DNA from: Sphingomonadales bacterium
GTDB lineage: Bacteria > Bacteroidota > Bacteroidia > Chitinophagales > Chitinophagaceae
Assembly (NCBI GenBank): GCA_016872155.1
Contig: VHBB01000001.1
Span: 217,007-281,006, forward strand
Direction: 5' to 3'
DNA length: 64,000 nt
In this document: positions 8,538-16,578 of the stretch, in pieces
Numbering within the stretch: position 1 is the first letter of the stretch
Layout of the letters: the number at the start of each line of letters is the position of its first letter
Position numbers and translations under genes: made by a program
Notes under the pieces: generated by a model
What the model was told of the DNA's origin: nothing
What the model saw: the letters and a program-made list of their open reading frames with translations, nothing else
Databases searched by the model: none

Positions 8538-9275
8538 ATGATCGCTATCGGAAATTTTTTCTTCAAATACCGCAACTACCTCTTTGTTCTGTTCTATGCG
8601 GCGTTGTTTGTGCCTTCGCTGCCGCTTTTTAGTGCCGCCAGTTGCGGACCTTCTTATTATGGGTGGCCGATCGTGCTGGGTCTGTTCATTACCTGTGCCG
8701 GTCAGGGCATCAGAGGGCTCACTATCGGATTGGCCTATATCGTAAGGGGCGGCAAAGCGGGTAAACCCTATGCAGAGGGATTAGTTACCGAAGGTATCTT
8801 TCGGCACTGCCGCAATCCGCTCTATGTAGGGAATATTTTGATGCTGCTCGGTGTGGGCATTTTGGCGAACTCTGTTTTTTATGTCGCGGTCATGATGCCC
8901 TTGTTCTTGTTTATTTACCAGGCTATTGTGCTGGCCGAAGAAGATTTTCTCAGAAAAAAATTCGGAGCGGGTTTCGATAATTATTGTAGCGATGTAAATC
9001 GCTGGTGGCCCTCGTTACAAGGCTTGGGCAGCACGCTACGGAGTATGGAGTTTAACTGGAAGCGCTGGATCTTAAAAGAACATACCACGCAATTTATCTG
9101 GCTGTTGGGCATCTGTCTACTATTGTTCGCGCCGCTGCCTGTGCTACGCTATCCCGAGCTGCTGGCAGGCTGTGCATTGCCCCCGCATAGAATTTTCGCT
9201 ATCGCGTTGGCCTTGCTCAGTTTGCTGTACGCGCTAATACGGATACTCAAAAAAACAGGTCGCTTTACGGCCTAA
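8538..9275 (+). CDS. Integral-membrane methyltransferase, isoprenylcysteine carboxyl methyltransferase-like
   Basis: A 245-residue protein with several hydrophobic helices and the ICMT/phospholipid-methyltransferase core: GLVTEGIFRHCRNPLYVGN near residues 90-108, then EEDFLRKKFGAGFDNYCSDVNRWWP near 138-162 (conserved Glu-Glu, Phe, Tyr and Trp/Pro). These enzymes transfer a methyl group from SAM to lipids or membrane-bound thiols/carboxylates. A hydrophobic C-terminal tail adds two likely membrane segments. The start is taken as ATG 8538; a GTG at 8532 is also possible. It follows cmoA by 9 nt, so the two are probably co-transcribed, but a joint pathway is not evident. Substrate unknown. Confidence 0.82.
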   Translation: MIAIGNFFFKYRNYLFVLFYAALFVPSLPLFSAASCGPSYYGWPIVLGLFITCAGQGIRGLTIGLAYIVRGGKAGKPYAEGLVTEGIFRHCRNPLYVGNILMLLGVGILANSVFYVAVMMPLFLFIYQAIVLAEEDFLRKKFGAGFDNYCSDVNRWWPSLQGLGSTLRSMEFNWKRWILKEHTTQFIWLLGICLLLFAPLPVLRYPELLAGCALPPHRIFAIALALLSLLYALIRILKKTGRFTA

Positions 9276-9300
9276 GCGAACCCTTTCGGCCTATTTTGGT

Positions 9301-9308
9301 TATTTTTG
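9301..9308 (+). promoter_or_regulatory. -7 promoter element (TATTTTTG) of the nfu gene
   Basis: Exact TAnnTTTG, 18 nt upstream of the ATG at 9327. It supports that ATG over the TTG at 9306, which lies inside the promoter box. Confidence 0.6.
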
Positions 9309-9326
9309 CATACCAATTTGTGGAAT

Positions 9327-9923
9327 ATGATCAAGACCGGAAATCCTATTATCAGCATTTACACCGAGATGACGCCCAATCCCGAGACCATGAAGTTTGT
9401 GGCTAACAAGCTGCTATATCCCGGCAAAAGCGTTGATTTTCCTGATATTGATAGCGCTAAACCCTCTCCACTGGCTACCGAATTGTTTGGCTTTCCATTT
9501 ATCAAGGCCGTATTTATTGCCAGCAATTTTGTGACCCTTACCAAAACGGCCGAGACCGATTGGAACGATGTTATCCCTTCGGTCAGACAATTTTTAAAAG
9601 ACTACCTCGAAGAGGGAAAGGCGGTGGTGAACGAAGAAGAACTGGCCAGTATAAAATTATCGGGCAGCAACGAAGTAAGTGCGGACGATGACGATGTGGT
9701 CAAGCGCATCAAAGAATTACTCGACAACTATGTTCGCCCCGCCGTTGAGATGGACGGAGGCGCCATTCAATTTAAAAGTTACGAGTCCGGAACCGTCAGT
9801 CTATCTATGCAAGGCAGCTGTAGTGGTTGCCCTTCTTCGATGATCACGCTCAAGGCAGGCATAGAAGGTATGATGAAACGAATGATACCCGAGGTCAAAG
9901 AGGTCGTGGCCGAATCGGAATAA
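9327..9923 (+). CDS. nfu: Nfu-type iron-sulfur cluster carrier
   Basis: Delivers Fe-S clusters to apo-proteins in the cytoplasm. Domain order: Nfu N-terminal domain (about 8-95; TEMTPNPETMKFV, FGFPFIKAVFIASNFVTLTK) and NifU C-terminal domain (about 120-195) with the cluster-binding CxxC, SCSGCPSSM. At 198 residues it matches eukaryotic/Bacteroidota Nfu1 architecture. The open frame extends to a TTG at 9306, rejected because it falls in the promoter. Followed 15 nt later by pnuC on the same strand. Confidence 0.93.
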   Translation: MIKTGNPIISIYTEMTPNPETMKFVANKLLYPGKSVDFPDIDSAKPSPLATELFGFPFIKAVFIASNFVTLTKTAETDWNDVIPSVRQFLKDYLEEGKAVVNEEELASIKLSGSNEVSADDDDVVKRIKELLDNYVRPAVEMDGGAIQFKSYESGTVSLSMQGSCSGCPSSMITLKAGIEGMMKRMIPEVKEVVAESE

Positions 9924-9938
9924 TCAATCCCCTCTCCT

Positions 9939-10535
9939 TTGTACTCCGAACTGATTACTGCGCTAAGCTCCGCCACCTGGTGGGAATGGGCCGCCGTTAT
10001 CAGTGGCATTACGAGCGTCTGGTACAGTCGTCAAGAAAATGTATGGGTCTACCCGCTCGGACTCATCAATACCATTATCTACACCTGGATTAGTTTTGAG
10101 GCGCACCTGCCTGGTGAGGCCCTCGTTAATTTTTATTACACGGCCATGAGTATCTATGGGTGGTATTGCTGGCTGCAACGAAACGAAAAGAAACTTCAGG
10201 TTCGTTTTAGCTCGGCAACGTATTGGAAAGCGCAGTTAACTTTTTTTGTGGTTTGCTACGGGGTCTTGTATTTGTCGCTGGTCTATCTAAAACAGAATTT
10301 CTTCGAAGGGACCATTCCCTGGGCCGATGCACTGGCCTCTGCCGCCGCCTTTACCGGCATGTGGCTGATGACACAGAAAAAAGTAGAGAGCTGGTACTGG
10401 TGGTTACTCACTAACATAACGGCTATTCCACTGTACTATACCAAGGGGTTGGCATTGACCAGCCTGTACTATTTGGTGTTGACACTACTTGCCATCGACG
10501 GGCTGATCAAATGGAAAAAACTGGCCACCGCATGA
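9939..10535 (+). CDS. pnuC: PnuC-family vitamin-precursor transporter, probably nicotinamide riboside
   Basis: Integral-membrane protein of 198 residues with about seven hydrophobic segments and aromatic-rich PnuC signatures: WEWAAVISGITSVWYSRQENVWVYP near 15-40, GLINTIIYTWISF near 42, and NFYYTAMSIYGWYCW near 65. PnuC proteins facilitate entry of nicotinamide riboside, trapped by phosphorylation; relatives carry thiamine or riboflavin. The overlapping downstream NadR-type kinase argues for nicotinamide riboside. The only reasonable start is TTG 9939; no ATG or GTG occurs before the conserved region. Confidence 0.9.
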   Translation: MYSELITALSSATWWEWAAVISGITSVWYSRQENVWVYPLGLINTIIYTWISFEAHLPGEALVNFYYTAMSIYGWYCWLQRNEKKLQVRFSSATYWKAQLTFFVVCYGVLYLSLVYLKQNFFEGTIPWADALASAAAFTGMWLMTQKKVESWYWWLLTNITAIPLYYTKGLALTSLYYLVLTLLAIDGLIKWKKLATA

Positions 10536-11101
10536 TCAAGAAGATCGTTATTATAGGACCCGAGAGCACCGGCAAGAGCACGCTTTGCCAAGAGCTGGCC
10601 GATCATTACCAAACTGAGTGGTGCCCCGAATATGCCAGAACATTCTTGCAACAACAAGGCAAACAACAAGGAAGTCCGTACACATTCGACGACTTGCTCA
10701 CCATCGCCAAAGGACAACTGGCCCTCGAAGACCACACCTTATCGCTTGTTCAAGAAAAAGAGCGTCGCCATGGCGACCCCACTAAAGTATGGCCCTACTT
10801 TATTGATACCGATATGTATGTAATGAAAGTATGGTCCGAGTTCGTATTCAACAAGTGCCACCGTTTTATCGTAGAGCAGATCTTGCAGCGTCGTTACGAC
10901 CATTACCTGCTCTGCAACACCGACCTGCCTTGGGTAAAAGATGAACTGCGTGAATATCCCGATCTGGCCACCCGCGAAAAATTATTGCTCTATTACAAAG
11001 ATTGCATGCTAAATCAATCGACCCCTTGGACACTGATCAGCGGGACGGCCAAGAGTCGGCTTACGCAGGCTATCAAAGCCATCGATCCCTTGCTGTCTTA
11101 A
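10532..11101 (+). CDS. NadR-type ATP-binding kinase (ribosylnicotinamide kinase)
   Basis: Phosphorylates nicotinamide riboside to NMN, trapping what PnuC imports. The 189 residues carry an N-terminal Walker A GPESTGKSTL (residues 8-17), then CPEYARTFL, a second acidic element YFIDTDMYVMKVW near 92, and DHYLLCNTDLPWV near 125, all as in the NadR C-terminal kinase domain. The NMN adenylyltransferase and HTH domains of enterobacterial NadR are absent. The ATG at 10532 overlaps the pnuC stop as ATGA, implying translational coupling and settling the start over the ATG at 10511. Confidence 0.9.
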   Translation: MIKKIVIIGPESTGKSTLCQELADHYQTEWCPEYARTFLQQQGKQQGSPYTFDDLLTIAKGQLALEDHTLSLVQEKERRHGDPTKVWPYFIDTDMYVMKVWSEFVFNKCHRFIVEQILQRRYDHYLLCNTDLPWVKDELREYPDLATREKLLLYYKDCMLNQSTPWTLISGTAKSRLTQAIKAIDPLLS

Positions 11102-11802
11102 CGATTTTCGATAAGCGCCCGAATGGCATCATCATAAAACAAATGATGCATTTGACCCACAATAAAAGACGCTCTACGTTGCATATACCCCGAAGCCGGT
11201 TGAACGCGATACTTCTTAGGGTTCGGAAGCGAAGCAGCGATCAGGGCCGCTTCGTACCGAGATAGTTTTCGGGCCGGCTTATTGAAATACCGCTGAGCGG
11301 CCGCCTCTATTCCATAGATACCCGGGCCCATCTCGATTACATTCAAGTACACCTCGAGGATCCTTTTTTTACCCCAGATCCATTCGATCATAAAGGTAAA
11401 ATACACCTCGAGCCCTTTTCGGACCCAGCTGCGCCCCTGCCACAAAAAAACATTTTTGGCCGTCTGCTGACTAATGGTGCTGCCCCCCCTGAGTCGATTG
11501 GGCTTTCGTTTATTATACGCAAAAGCTTTTTGAATTCGCTCCCAATCAAACCCGCTATGCGAAACAAACAATTGGTCTTCCGAAGCCAATACGGCCAGTC
11601 GTGCATAAGGGGCCACCTGGTCGGCCCTTACATAGTTGCGTCGAAGCCCATCTTTAGAGACCCACGCCGTTAGCTGCGTAAGGGTTATGGGTGGGTCGAC
11701 CCATTTTAGCAGTACGATATAGACAAGCTGAAAAATAAAAAGGTAAAGTAAGGCCCGCTTTATTCTAAACCACCACGACCTGTTTGCAGCAGCAACTGCC
11801 AT
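11098..11802 (-). CDS. mtgA: Monofunctional peptidoglycan glycosyltransferase
   Basis: Polymerises lipid II into glycan strands at the outer face of the inner membrane. One N-terminal membrane segment (about 12-32, ALLYLFIFQLVYIVLL) precedes a GT51 domain. The catalytic Glu lies in ASEDQLFVSHSGFDW near residue 75, with RGGSTISQQTAKN near 103 and the conserved RILEVYLNVIEMGPGIYGIEAAA near 140. No transpeptidase domain; 234 residues fits MtgA. The stop overlaps the convergent kinase gene by 4 nt. It lies 15 nt after the GH3-like gene and is probably co-transcribed with it. Confidence 0.93.
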   Translation of the reverse strand: MAVAAANRSWWFRIKRALLYLFIFQLVYIVLLKWVDPPITLTQLTAWVSKDGLRRNYVRADQVAPYARLAVLASEDQLFVSHSGFDWERIQKAFAYNKRKPNRLRGGSTISQQTAKNVFLWQGRSWVRKGLEVYFTFMIEWIWGKKRILEVYLNVIEMGPGIYGIEAAAQRYFNKPARKLSRYEAALIAASLPNPKKYRVQPASGYMQRRASFIVGQMHHLFYDDAIRALIENR

Positions 11803-11817
11803 TGATAGTTAATTAAA

Positions 11818-13353
11818 TCAGTTAGTAGAACGAGATCGTAAAAAATTGTCCCAATCGGTAAGCATCTTTCCTTTCATGACCCGCGGAAACTTATGCTGGC
11901 TACCCAACTTTCCGCGCTGCTCCATAAACTGTAGAAAGACCGCCTCGGGAAGCACCTCCAAGAAGATCTCCTTTAAGGCACTATCCCTTTCTATACCATA
12001 ATCATCGTTCAAGTCGCGCAGGTGGCTATCGATGCGTTGACGAAGTTTCTCCGGATCGACCTTATCGTCGGTGGCAATGTACCAGCGATGCGCAAAGAAC
12101 TGCTCGTACGGAAACCCCGTAACCGTATATTCGGGAATACTGATATTGAATTCCTCGCTAACCAGTTCGATGGCCTTGTTCATATTGTCTACACTCAGGT
12201 GCTCGCCGGTCAGACTTAAAAAATGTTTGATACGGCCGGTAATAACCACTTCTGATTTTTCGATATCCACAAATCGTATCGTGTCGCCGATCAAATAGCG
12301 CCATGTTCCGGCATTGGTACTTATTACCAACGCATATTCTTTTTCAAGAACCACTTCGTGGATCATGAGCGCCCTATGGCCCCGCAACAGGTTTCCATCG
12401 GCATCAAAATTTTGCTCATCGAACGGAATAAACTCAAAAAAGATATTGTTGTTGAGAATCAGTTGCATGCCCTTGGCATGTTCGCGGTGCTTGAAACCAA
12501 TAAACCCTTCGCTCGACAGATAATTCTCGACATACACGATCGGCTTGCCGAGTAACTTTTCGAATCCTTTTCGGTAGGGCTCAAAGGCGACGCCGCCATG
12601 TACAAAAAAACTGAAGTTGGGCCATATCTCGTGAATGTGGTTGACCTTATAATACGCAATGATCATCTCGATGCACATTTGGCACCAAGCCGGTACGCCC
12701 ACTATAAAACCAATATCCCAATTGGGAGCTTGTTCTACGATCTCGTTCAACTTCTGGTTCCAATCGGTAATGGCCGCAATGCGTCCGCCGGGCTTATAAA
12801 AAGTCTGAAACCAGAAAGGTCTTTTTTTGGCCAGTATACCGCTTAGGTCGCCGGCATACCAGCCGGCCTTTCCTTTTTTAAGACCCGTGGCGCCGCCCAG
12901 CATCAAAAATCCCTTGGTCATAGCCCTTTTGCTCGCCTCTTCGTAGCGGATCAAACTCAATAGCTGTCGCAAGTAATTGATCATGTTGCTGCGTAACAGA
13001 TCGTTGGTAACCGGTATGTATTTGCTGGCCGCTTCGGAAGTGCCTGAACTAAGGGCATAATACTTGATCTTGCCGGGCCAGGTTACATCGGGGGTGCCAT
13101 CCAGGGTTTGTATCCACCACTCATTGTAGATCTTATTGTAATCGTGAACCGGAACCAATTCTTGAAAGCGCTTACCGGGGTGTTTGCTAAATAAGGCTTC
13201 GTCGAAATGATACTGTTGGCCAAAGGCAGTAAAGCGGGCTTTGCGAAGCAGCTTCTTTAAGACACGCAATTGCTGTCGGCGCGGATCGCTTACACCCAAG
13301 CGAAGGGCCGAAGCCAAACTGCGTGGTAAACTGCTATCTAAAAATGAAGCCAT
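11818..13353 (-). CDS. GH3-family acyl-adenylate/amide-forming protein
   Basis: A 511-residue member of the GH3 (auxin-responsive promoter) family of the ANL superfamily, which activates carboxylic acids as acyl-adenylates and joins them to amino acids. Visible: the Ser/Thr-rich ATP loop YALSSGTSEAASKYIP near residue 102, GGVAFEPYRKGFEKLLGK near 270, the acyl-binding YLSSEGFIGF near 295, STNAGTWRYLIGDTIRF near 352 and the hinge region ITGRIKHFLSLTGEHLS near 380. Bacterial members are common in Bacteroidota but their substrate is unknown. Reads toward mtgA (15 nt gap); divergent from the inositol monophosphatase gene. Confidence 0.88.
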   Translation of the reverse strand: MASFLDSSLPRSLASALRLGVSDPRRQQLRVLKKLLRKARFTAFGQQYHFDEALFSKHPGKRFQELVPVHDYNKIYNEWWIQTLDGTPDVTWPGKIKYYALSSGTSEAASKYIPVTNDLLRSNMINYLRQLLSLIRYEEASKRAMTKGFLMLGGATGLKKGKAGWYAGDLSGILAKKRPFWFQTFYKPGGRIAAITDWNQKLNEIVEQAPNWDIGFIVGVPAWCQMCIEMIIAYYKVNHIHEIWPNFSFFVHGGVAFEPYRKGFEKLLGKPIVYVENYLSSEGFIGFKHREHAKGMQLILNNNIFFEFIPFDEQNFDADGNLLRGHRALMIHEVVLEKEYALVISTNAGTWRYLIGDTIRFVDIEKSEVVITGRIKHFLSLTGEHLSVDNMNKAIELVSEEFNISIPEYTVTGFPYEQFFAHRWYIATDDKVDPEKLRQRIDSHLRDLNDDYGIERDSALKEIFLEVLPEAVFLQFMEQRGKLGSQHKFPRVMKGKMLTDWDNFLRSRSTN

Positions 13354-13416
13354 GGTATGTAACCAGAATAAGATGCTAAGGTAAGCAATTGAGCCATCGA
13401 GGCAGTATCTTCGCGC

Positions 13417-14202
13417 ATGCTTCGCTCTACCCTTATAGCAGCCACTAAGGCTGGCGCCGAAGAGAACGTACGTTTCTTTCAGCGATCATTTGCCATTCAT
13501 AATAAAGAAGGGGTCAATAACCTGGTTACCGAGGCCGATCATGCAGCAGAGAAAGCCATTCTGGCCGTGATCAGAGATGCCTATCCCGATCACCAGATCT
13601 TGGCCGAAGAGAGTGGCAAGCTTACGCAAGATTCTGCCTATACGTGGATCATCGATCCCATTGACGGTACCGTCAACTTCGCACAAGGCATTCCGCTAAA
13701 CTGCGTATCGATCGCCATTGAGCATAATGGACAAATAGTGATGGGCGCCGTTTATAATCCGCATCTCAATGAATTCTTTTTTGCAGAAAAGGGCCAGGGC
13801 GCCACACTCAACGATACACCCATTCGCGTAAGTAGCAAGACGGAGACCCTTCGCTCTTGTTTGGTTACCGGTTTTCCGTATACCTATATCAACGAACCCA
13901 ACGGGCCACTCGAGGTCTTCGAGCGCTTTGTTCGAAAAGGCGTTCCGGTGAGACGTCTGGGCTCGGCAGCTATCGATCTTTGCTGGGTAGCTTGTGGTCG
14001 CTTCGATGGATTCTTCGAGCAAAAACTTGAGCCCTGGGATAGCGCCGCCGGTTATTTGATCGTAGAAGAGGCCGGAGGAAAGGTTACCGATTTTTCGGGA
14101 CTATCCTTTTCGGTCTACCAGCATAAGATACTGGCCACCAACGGAAAGATTCACGAAGAAATGCTGCAGGTAATCAATGGGCAAAAAGAACTTCAATTGT
14201 AG
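13417..14202 (+). CDS. suhB: Inositol monophosphatase family protein
   Basis: Mg2+-dependent phosphatase of 261 residues. Metal ligands are visible in ILAEESG near 66 (Glu pair), WIIDPIDGTVNF near 84-95 and EPWDSAAGYLIVEEAGG near 207. The family includes inositol-1-phosphatase, SuhB and histidinol-phosphate or PAP phosphatases, so the physiological substrate is open. A promoter-like TATCTTCG (one mismatch from TAnnTTTG) ends only 3 nt before the ATG, which would make the message leaderless. thiL follows after 3 nt, so the two are probably an operon. Confidence 0.88.
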   Translation: MLRSTLIAATKAGAEENVRFFQRSFAIHNKEGVNNLVTEADHAAEKAILAVIRDAYPDHQILAEESGKLTQDSAYTWIIDPIDGTVNFAQGIPLNCVSIAIEHNGQIVMGAVYNPHLNEFFFAEKGQGATLNDTPIRVSSKTETLRSCLVTGFPYTYINEPNGPLEVFERFVRKGVPVRRLGSAAIDLCWVACGRFDGFFEQKLEPWDSAAGYLIVEEAGGKVTDFSGLSFSVYQHKILATNGKIHEEMLQVINGQKELQL

Positions 14203-14205
14203 TAT

Positions 14206-15240
14206 ATGAGCAACGAACGTACCGAGATCGGTTCACTGGGCGAGTTTGGATTAATCGAACACTTGACCCGCAACATAGAATTACAACAGGCCTCTTCGAT
14301 CGTAGGAGTAGGAGATGATGCGGCCGTTATCGATCACTTCGGTAAACAAACTGTCGTTACCACAGACTTGCTCTTAGAAGGCGTGCATTTCGATCTCATG
14401 TATACGCCACTCAAGCACCTGGGATACAAAGCAGCGGTGGTCAATCTTAGTGATATCTATGCTATGAACGCACAGCCGACACAACTAGTGGTCAGCATTG
14501 GCATTAGCAATCGCTTTAGCGTAGGGGCCGTAAGTGAGATCTACGAGGGCATCTATGCCGCCTGCAGCAAATATGGCGTAGACCTGGTGGGCGGCGATAC
14601 CAGTTCTTCGCAAAAAGGATTGGTCTTATCGGTTACTGCCATTGGCGAAGTCGCACCCGATACCTTCGTAAAAAGAAGCACTGCGCAAAAGGGAGACCTG
14701 CTTTGTGTTAGCGGAGATCTTGGTGCCGCCTATGTGGGGTTGCTGTTCTTAGAGAGAGAAAAGAAAATATTCTTAGAGAGCCCACAGGTGCAGCCCGATC
14801 TCGAGCAAGAGCAATATGTAATCGGTCGCTTGCTAAAGCCCGAAGCCCGAAAAGACATCATTGAATTTTTGAGCAAGGCTGCTATTACTCCTACGGCCAT
14901 GATGGACATTAGTGATGGATTAAGCTCCGATGTCTTGCACCTCTGTAAACAAAGTCAATTGGGTTGTGTACTCTACGAAGAGAAAATTCCCGTTGCAGAG
15001 GCCACCCGGCTGGCGGCCTATAAATTCGAGATCGATCCTACGGCCTGTGCGCTGAGCGGGGGCGAAGATTATGAACTGCTCTTTACACTTTCGCAAGCCG
15101 ACTACGATAAACTCGTACTCAATGAACAGATCAGTGTTATCGGATATATGACCGAGGCCGAACAGGGAGCTACTATTATCACCAAAGGAGGCTCTACCTA
15201 TCCGCTTACCGCCCAAGGCTGGAATCACCTTAAGAAATAA
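14206..15240 (+). CDS. thiL: Thiamine-monophosphate kinase
   Basis: Phosphorylates thiamine monophosphate to thiamine diphosphate, the active cofactor. The 344 residues contain the PurM/ThiL-type fold: GDDAAVI near 37 (Mg/ATP-binding acidic pair), TTDLLLEGVHFDL near 53, AAVVNLSDIYAMNAQP near 76, GGDTSSS near 126, MMDISDGLSSDVLHLC near 230 and SGGEDYELLF near 285. Translation is probably coupled to the inositol monophosphatase gene 3 nt upstream. The window shows no other thiamine gene. Confidence 0.95.
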   Translation: MSNERTEIGSLGEFGLIEHLTRNIELQQASSIVGVGDDAAVIDHFGKQTVVTTDLLLEGVHFDLMYTPLKHLGYKAAVVNLSDIYAMNAQPTQLVVSIGISNRFSVGAVSEIYEGIYAACSKYGVDLVGGDTSSSQKGLVLSVTAIGEVAPDTFVKRSTAQKGDLLCVSGDLGAAYVGLLFLEREKKIFLESPQVQPDLEQEQYVIGRLLKPEARKDIIEFLSKAAITPTAMMDISDGLSSDVLHLCKQSQLGCVLYEEKIPVAEATRLAAYKFEIDPTACALSGGEDYELLFTLSQADYDKLVLNEQISVIGYMTEAEQGATIITKGGSTYPLTAQGWNHLKK

Positions 15241-15241
15241 A

Positions 15242-16033
15242 CTAGCTCAGCAGTTCAAATGCATCTCCATCCTTTAAAAAAGGAAATTGTTCGCGGATGC
15301 GCTGTAAGGACTCCTTCTCTAGGGATATCGTGTGTATACAAGGCTCATCCTTTTTCGTAAATAAGATCTCTCCTAGCGGATCGATGACCATCGAATCGCC
15401 GCTATGATAAATTTGATGTCCATCTTCGCCCACACGATTGACCCCGATTACATAACATTGATTTTCGATGGCGCGCGCCTGCAACAACTGCATCCAAGCC
15501 GTTCGGCGTTTTTCTGGCCAGTTAGCCACATAGATCAGTAGATCATACTCGGGCTGTCCCTGAACTGACTGCTGACGCGACCAAACCGGAAACCGCAAAT
15601 CGTAACAGATCTGCAAGTTGATCTTGAATCCATTGGCCGATGCGATCAATCGTTTGGTTCCGCGCTGGTAGTGACGATCCTCTCCGGCGTAGGCGAATAA
15701 ATGTCGTTTATCGTAACGACCCAACTCGCCGGTTGGCAACACCCAAAGAAGCCGATTGTAATACCGGCCCTCTTCTTCTATTATAAGACTGCCGGTCAGG
15801 ATCAACTGCAGACGCCGGGCCATAGACTGCATCCACTGCACCGTAGGTCCATCCATGGTCTCGGCCAGTTGCCGGGTCTGCATACTAAATCCGGTACTGA
15901 ACAGCTCGGGTAGCACGACCACTTGGGTTTTTCCCTGTAGTGAAGCCAGCTGCGTTTCGAGGTGCTGCAGGTTAGAGGCCTTGTCTTCCCAGACAAGGGC
16001 CGTTTGTATAAGCGAGATCGTAAGCGAAGCCAT
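15242..16033 (-). CDS. Nitrilase-superfamily amidohydrolase (omega-amidase-like)
   Basis: Carbon-nitrogen hydrolase with the Glu-Lys-Cys triad: Glu in VLPELFSTGFS near 42, Lys in GRYDKRHLFAYAGE near 110 and Cys in LQICYDLRFPVWSR near 145. The GEDRHYQRG segment and 263-residue length resemble YafV/NIT2 omega-amidases, which hydrolyse alpha-ketoglutaramate in a methionine-salvage repair side path. It ends 1 nt from the convergent thiL stop and lies 7 nt downstream of recX. The specific substrate is inferred. Confidence 0.87.
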   Translation of the reverse strand: MASLTISLIQTALVWEDKASNLQHLETQLASLQGKTQVVVLPELFSTGFSMQTRQLAETMDGPTVQWMQSMARRLQLILTGSLIIEEEGRYYNRLLWVLPTGELGRYDKRHLFAYAGEDRHYQRGTKRLIASANGFKINLQICYDLRFPVWSRQQSVQGQPEYDLLIYVANWPEKRRTAWMQLLQARAIENQCYVIGVNRVGEDGHQIYHSGDSMVIDPLGEILFTKKDEPCIHTISLEKESLQRIREQFPFLKDGDAFELLS

Positions 16034-16040
16034 AAAAAAT

Positions 16041-16520
16041 TTATTTAGTAGCCGATCGGCACCTGGCCAGGGCCGTCCTGATCAACTCGGGCTCAAAGCC
16101 CCTGGCAATCAGGTAATCGGTGGTTTTTTTATAACGAATAATATACTGATGCGCTGACAAGAGCTCGTATTTTTCAGCGGCCAGCTTCGATAGCACCGCT
16201 ACGTAATCGTCTTCGTCGATCTGCCCCAGTGCCTTTTTGATACAAAAGTCGCTGACCTTTTTTTGCTTCAACTCGTAGCGTATCCGTTGGCGGCCCCAGT
16301 GCTTGGCACGCCACTTGCCACCGGCAAAGGCCATCGCAAATCGCTCTTCGTTCAGATAATCATCCTCAATAAGGCTAGAGAGAATGGCATCATGCTCCTT
16401 TTTTGCACAGTTGAGCTGTCGCAATTTATCGCGCACCTCTTGGTGAGAACGCTCCTGGTATGCGCAATAATGGCGCAGCTTTTGCAGGGCCTGCTCGGGA
16501 GTCAATGCCTTTTTATACAT
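16041..16520 (-). CDS. recX: RecX-family regulatory protein
   Basis: Small helical protein that modulates RecA filaments. From ATG 16520 it has 159 residues (typical RecX 150-160): LTPEQALQKLRHYCAYQERSHQEVRDKL near the start and DDYLNEERFAMAFAGGKWRAKHWGRQRI near 55-82, then YELKQKKVSDFCIKKAL. The frame remains open to 16613, but that would overlap dnaN; a -7 box at 16526-16533 ending 5 nt before 16520 supports the shorter form. recA is not in the window. The nitrilase gene follows 7 nt downstream. Confidence 0.9.
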   Translation of the reverse strand: MYKKALTPEQALQKLRHYCAYQERSHQEVRDKLRQLNCAKKEHDAILSSLIEDDYLNEERFAMAFAGGKWRAKHWGRQRIRYELKQKKVSDFCIKKALGQIDEDDYVAVLSKLAAEKYELLSAHQYIIRYKKTTDYLIARGFEPELIRTALARCRSATK

Positions 16521-16525
16521 CCCTT

Positions 16526-16533
16526 CAAAACTA
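16526..16533 (-). promoter_or_regulatory. -7 promoter element (TAGTTTTG) of recX
   Basis: Exact TAnnTTTG on the minus strand, ending 5 nt before the recX ATG. Transcription would start at or next to the A of ATG, implying a leaderless message. Confidence 0.5.
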
Positions 16534-16578
16534 CCCAAAAAATCAGTAGTTTCGCTCGTAACCCACAATAGAGATTGT

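Noticed and set aside
8538-9275. CmoB identity for the gene after cmoA
   Set aside because: The protein is an integral-membrane ICMT-type enzyme without the soluble class I methyltransferase motifs of CmoB.
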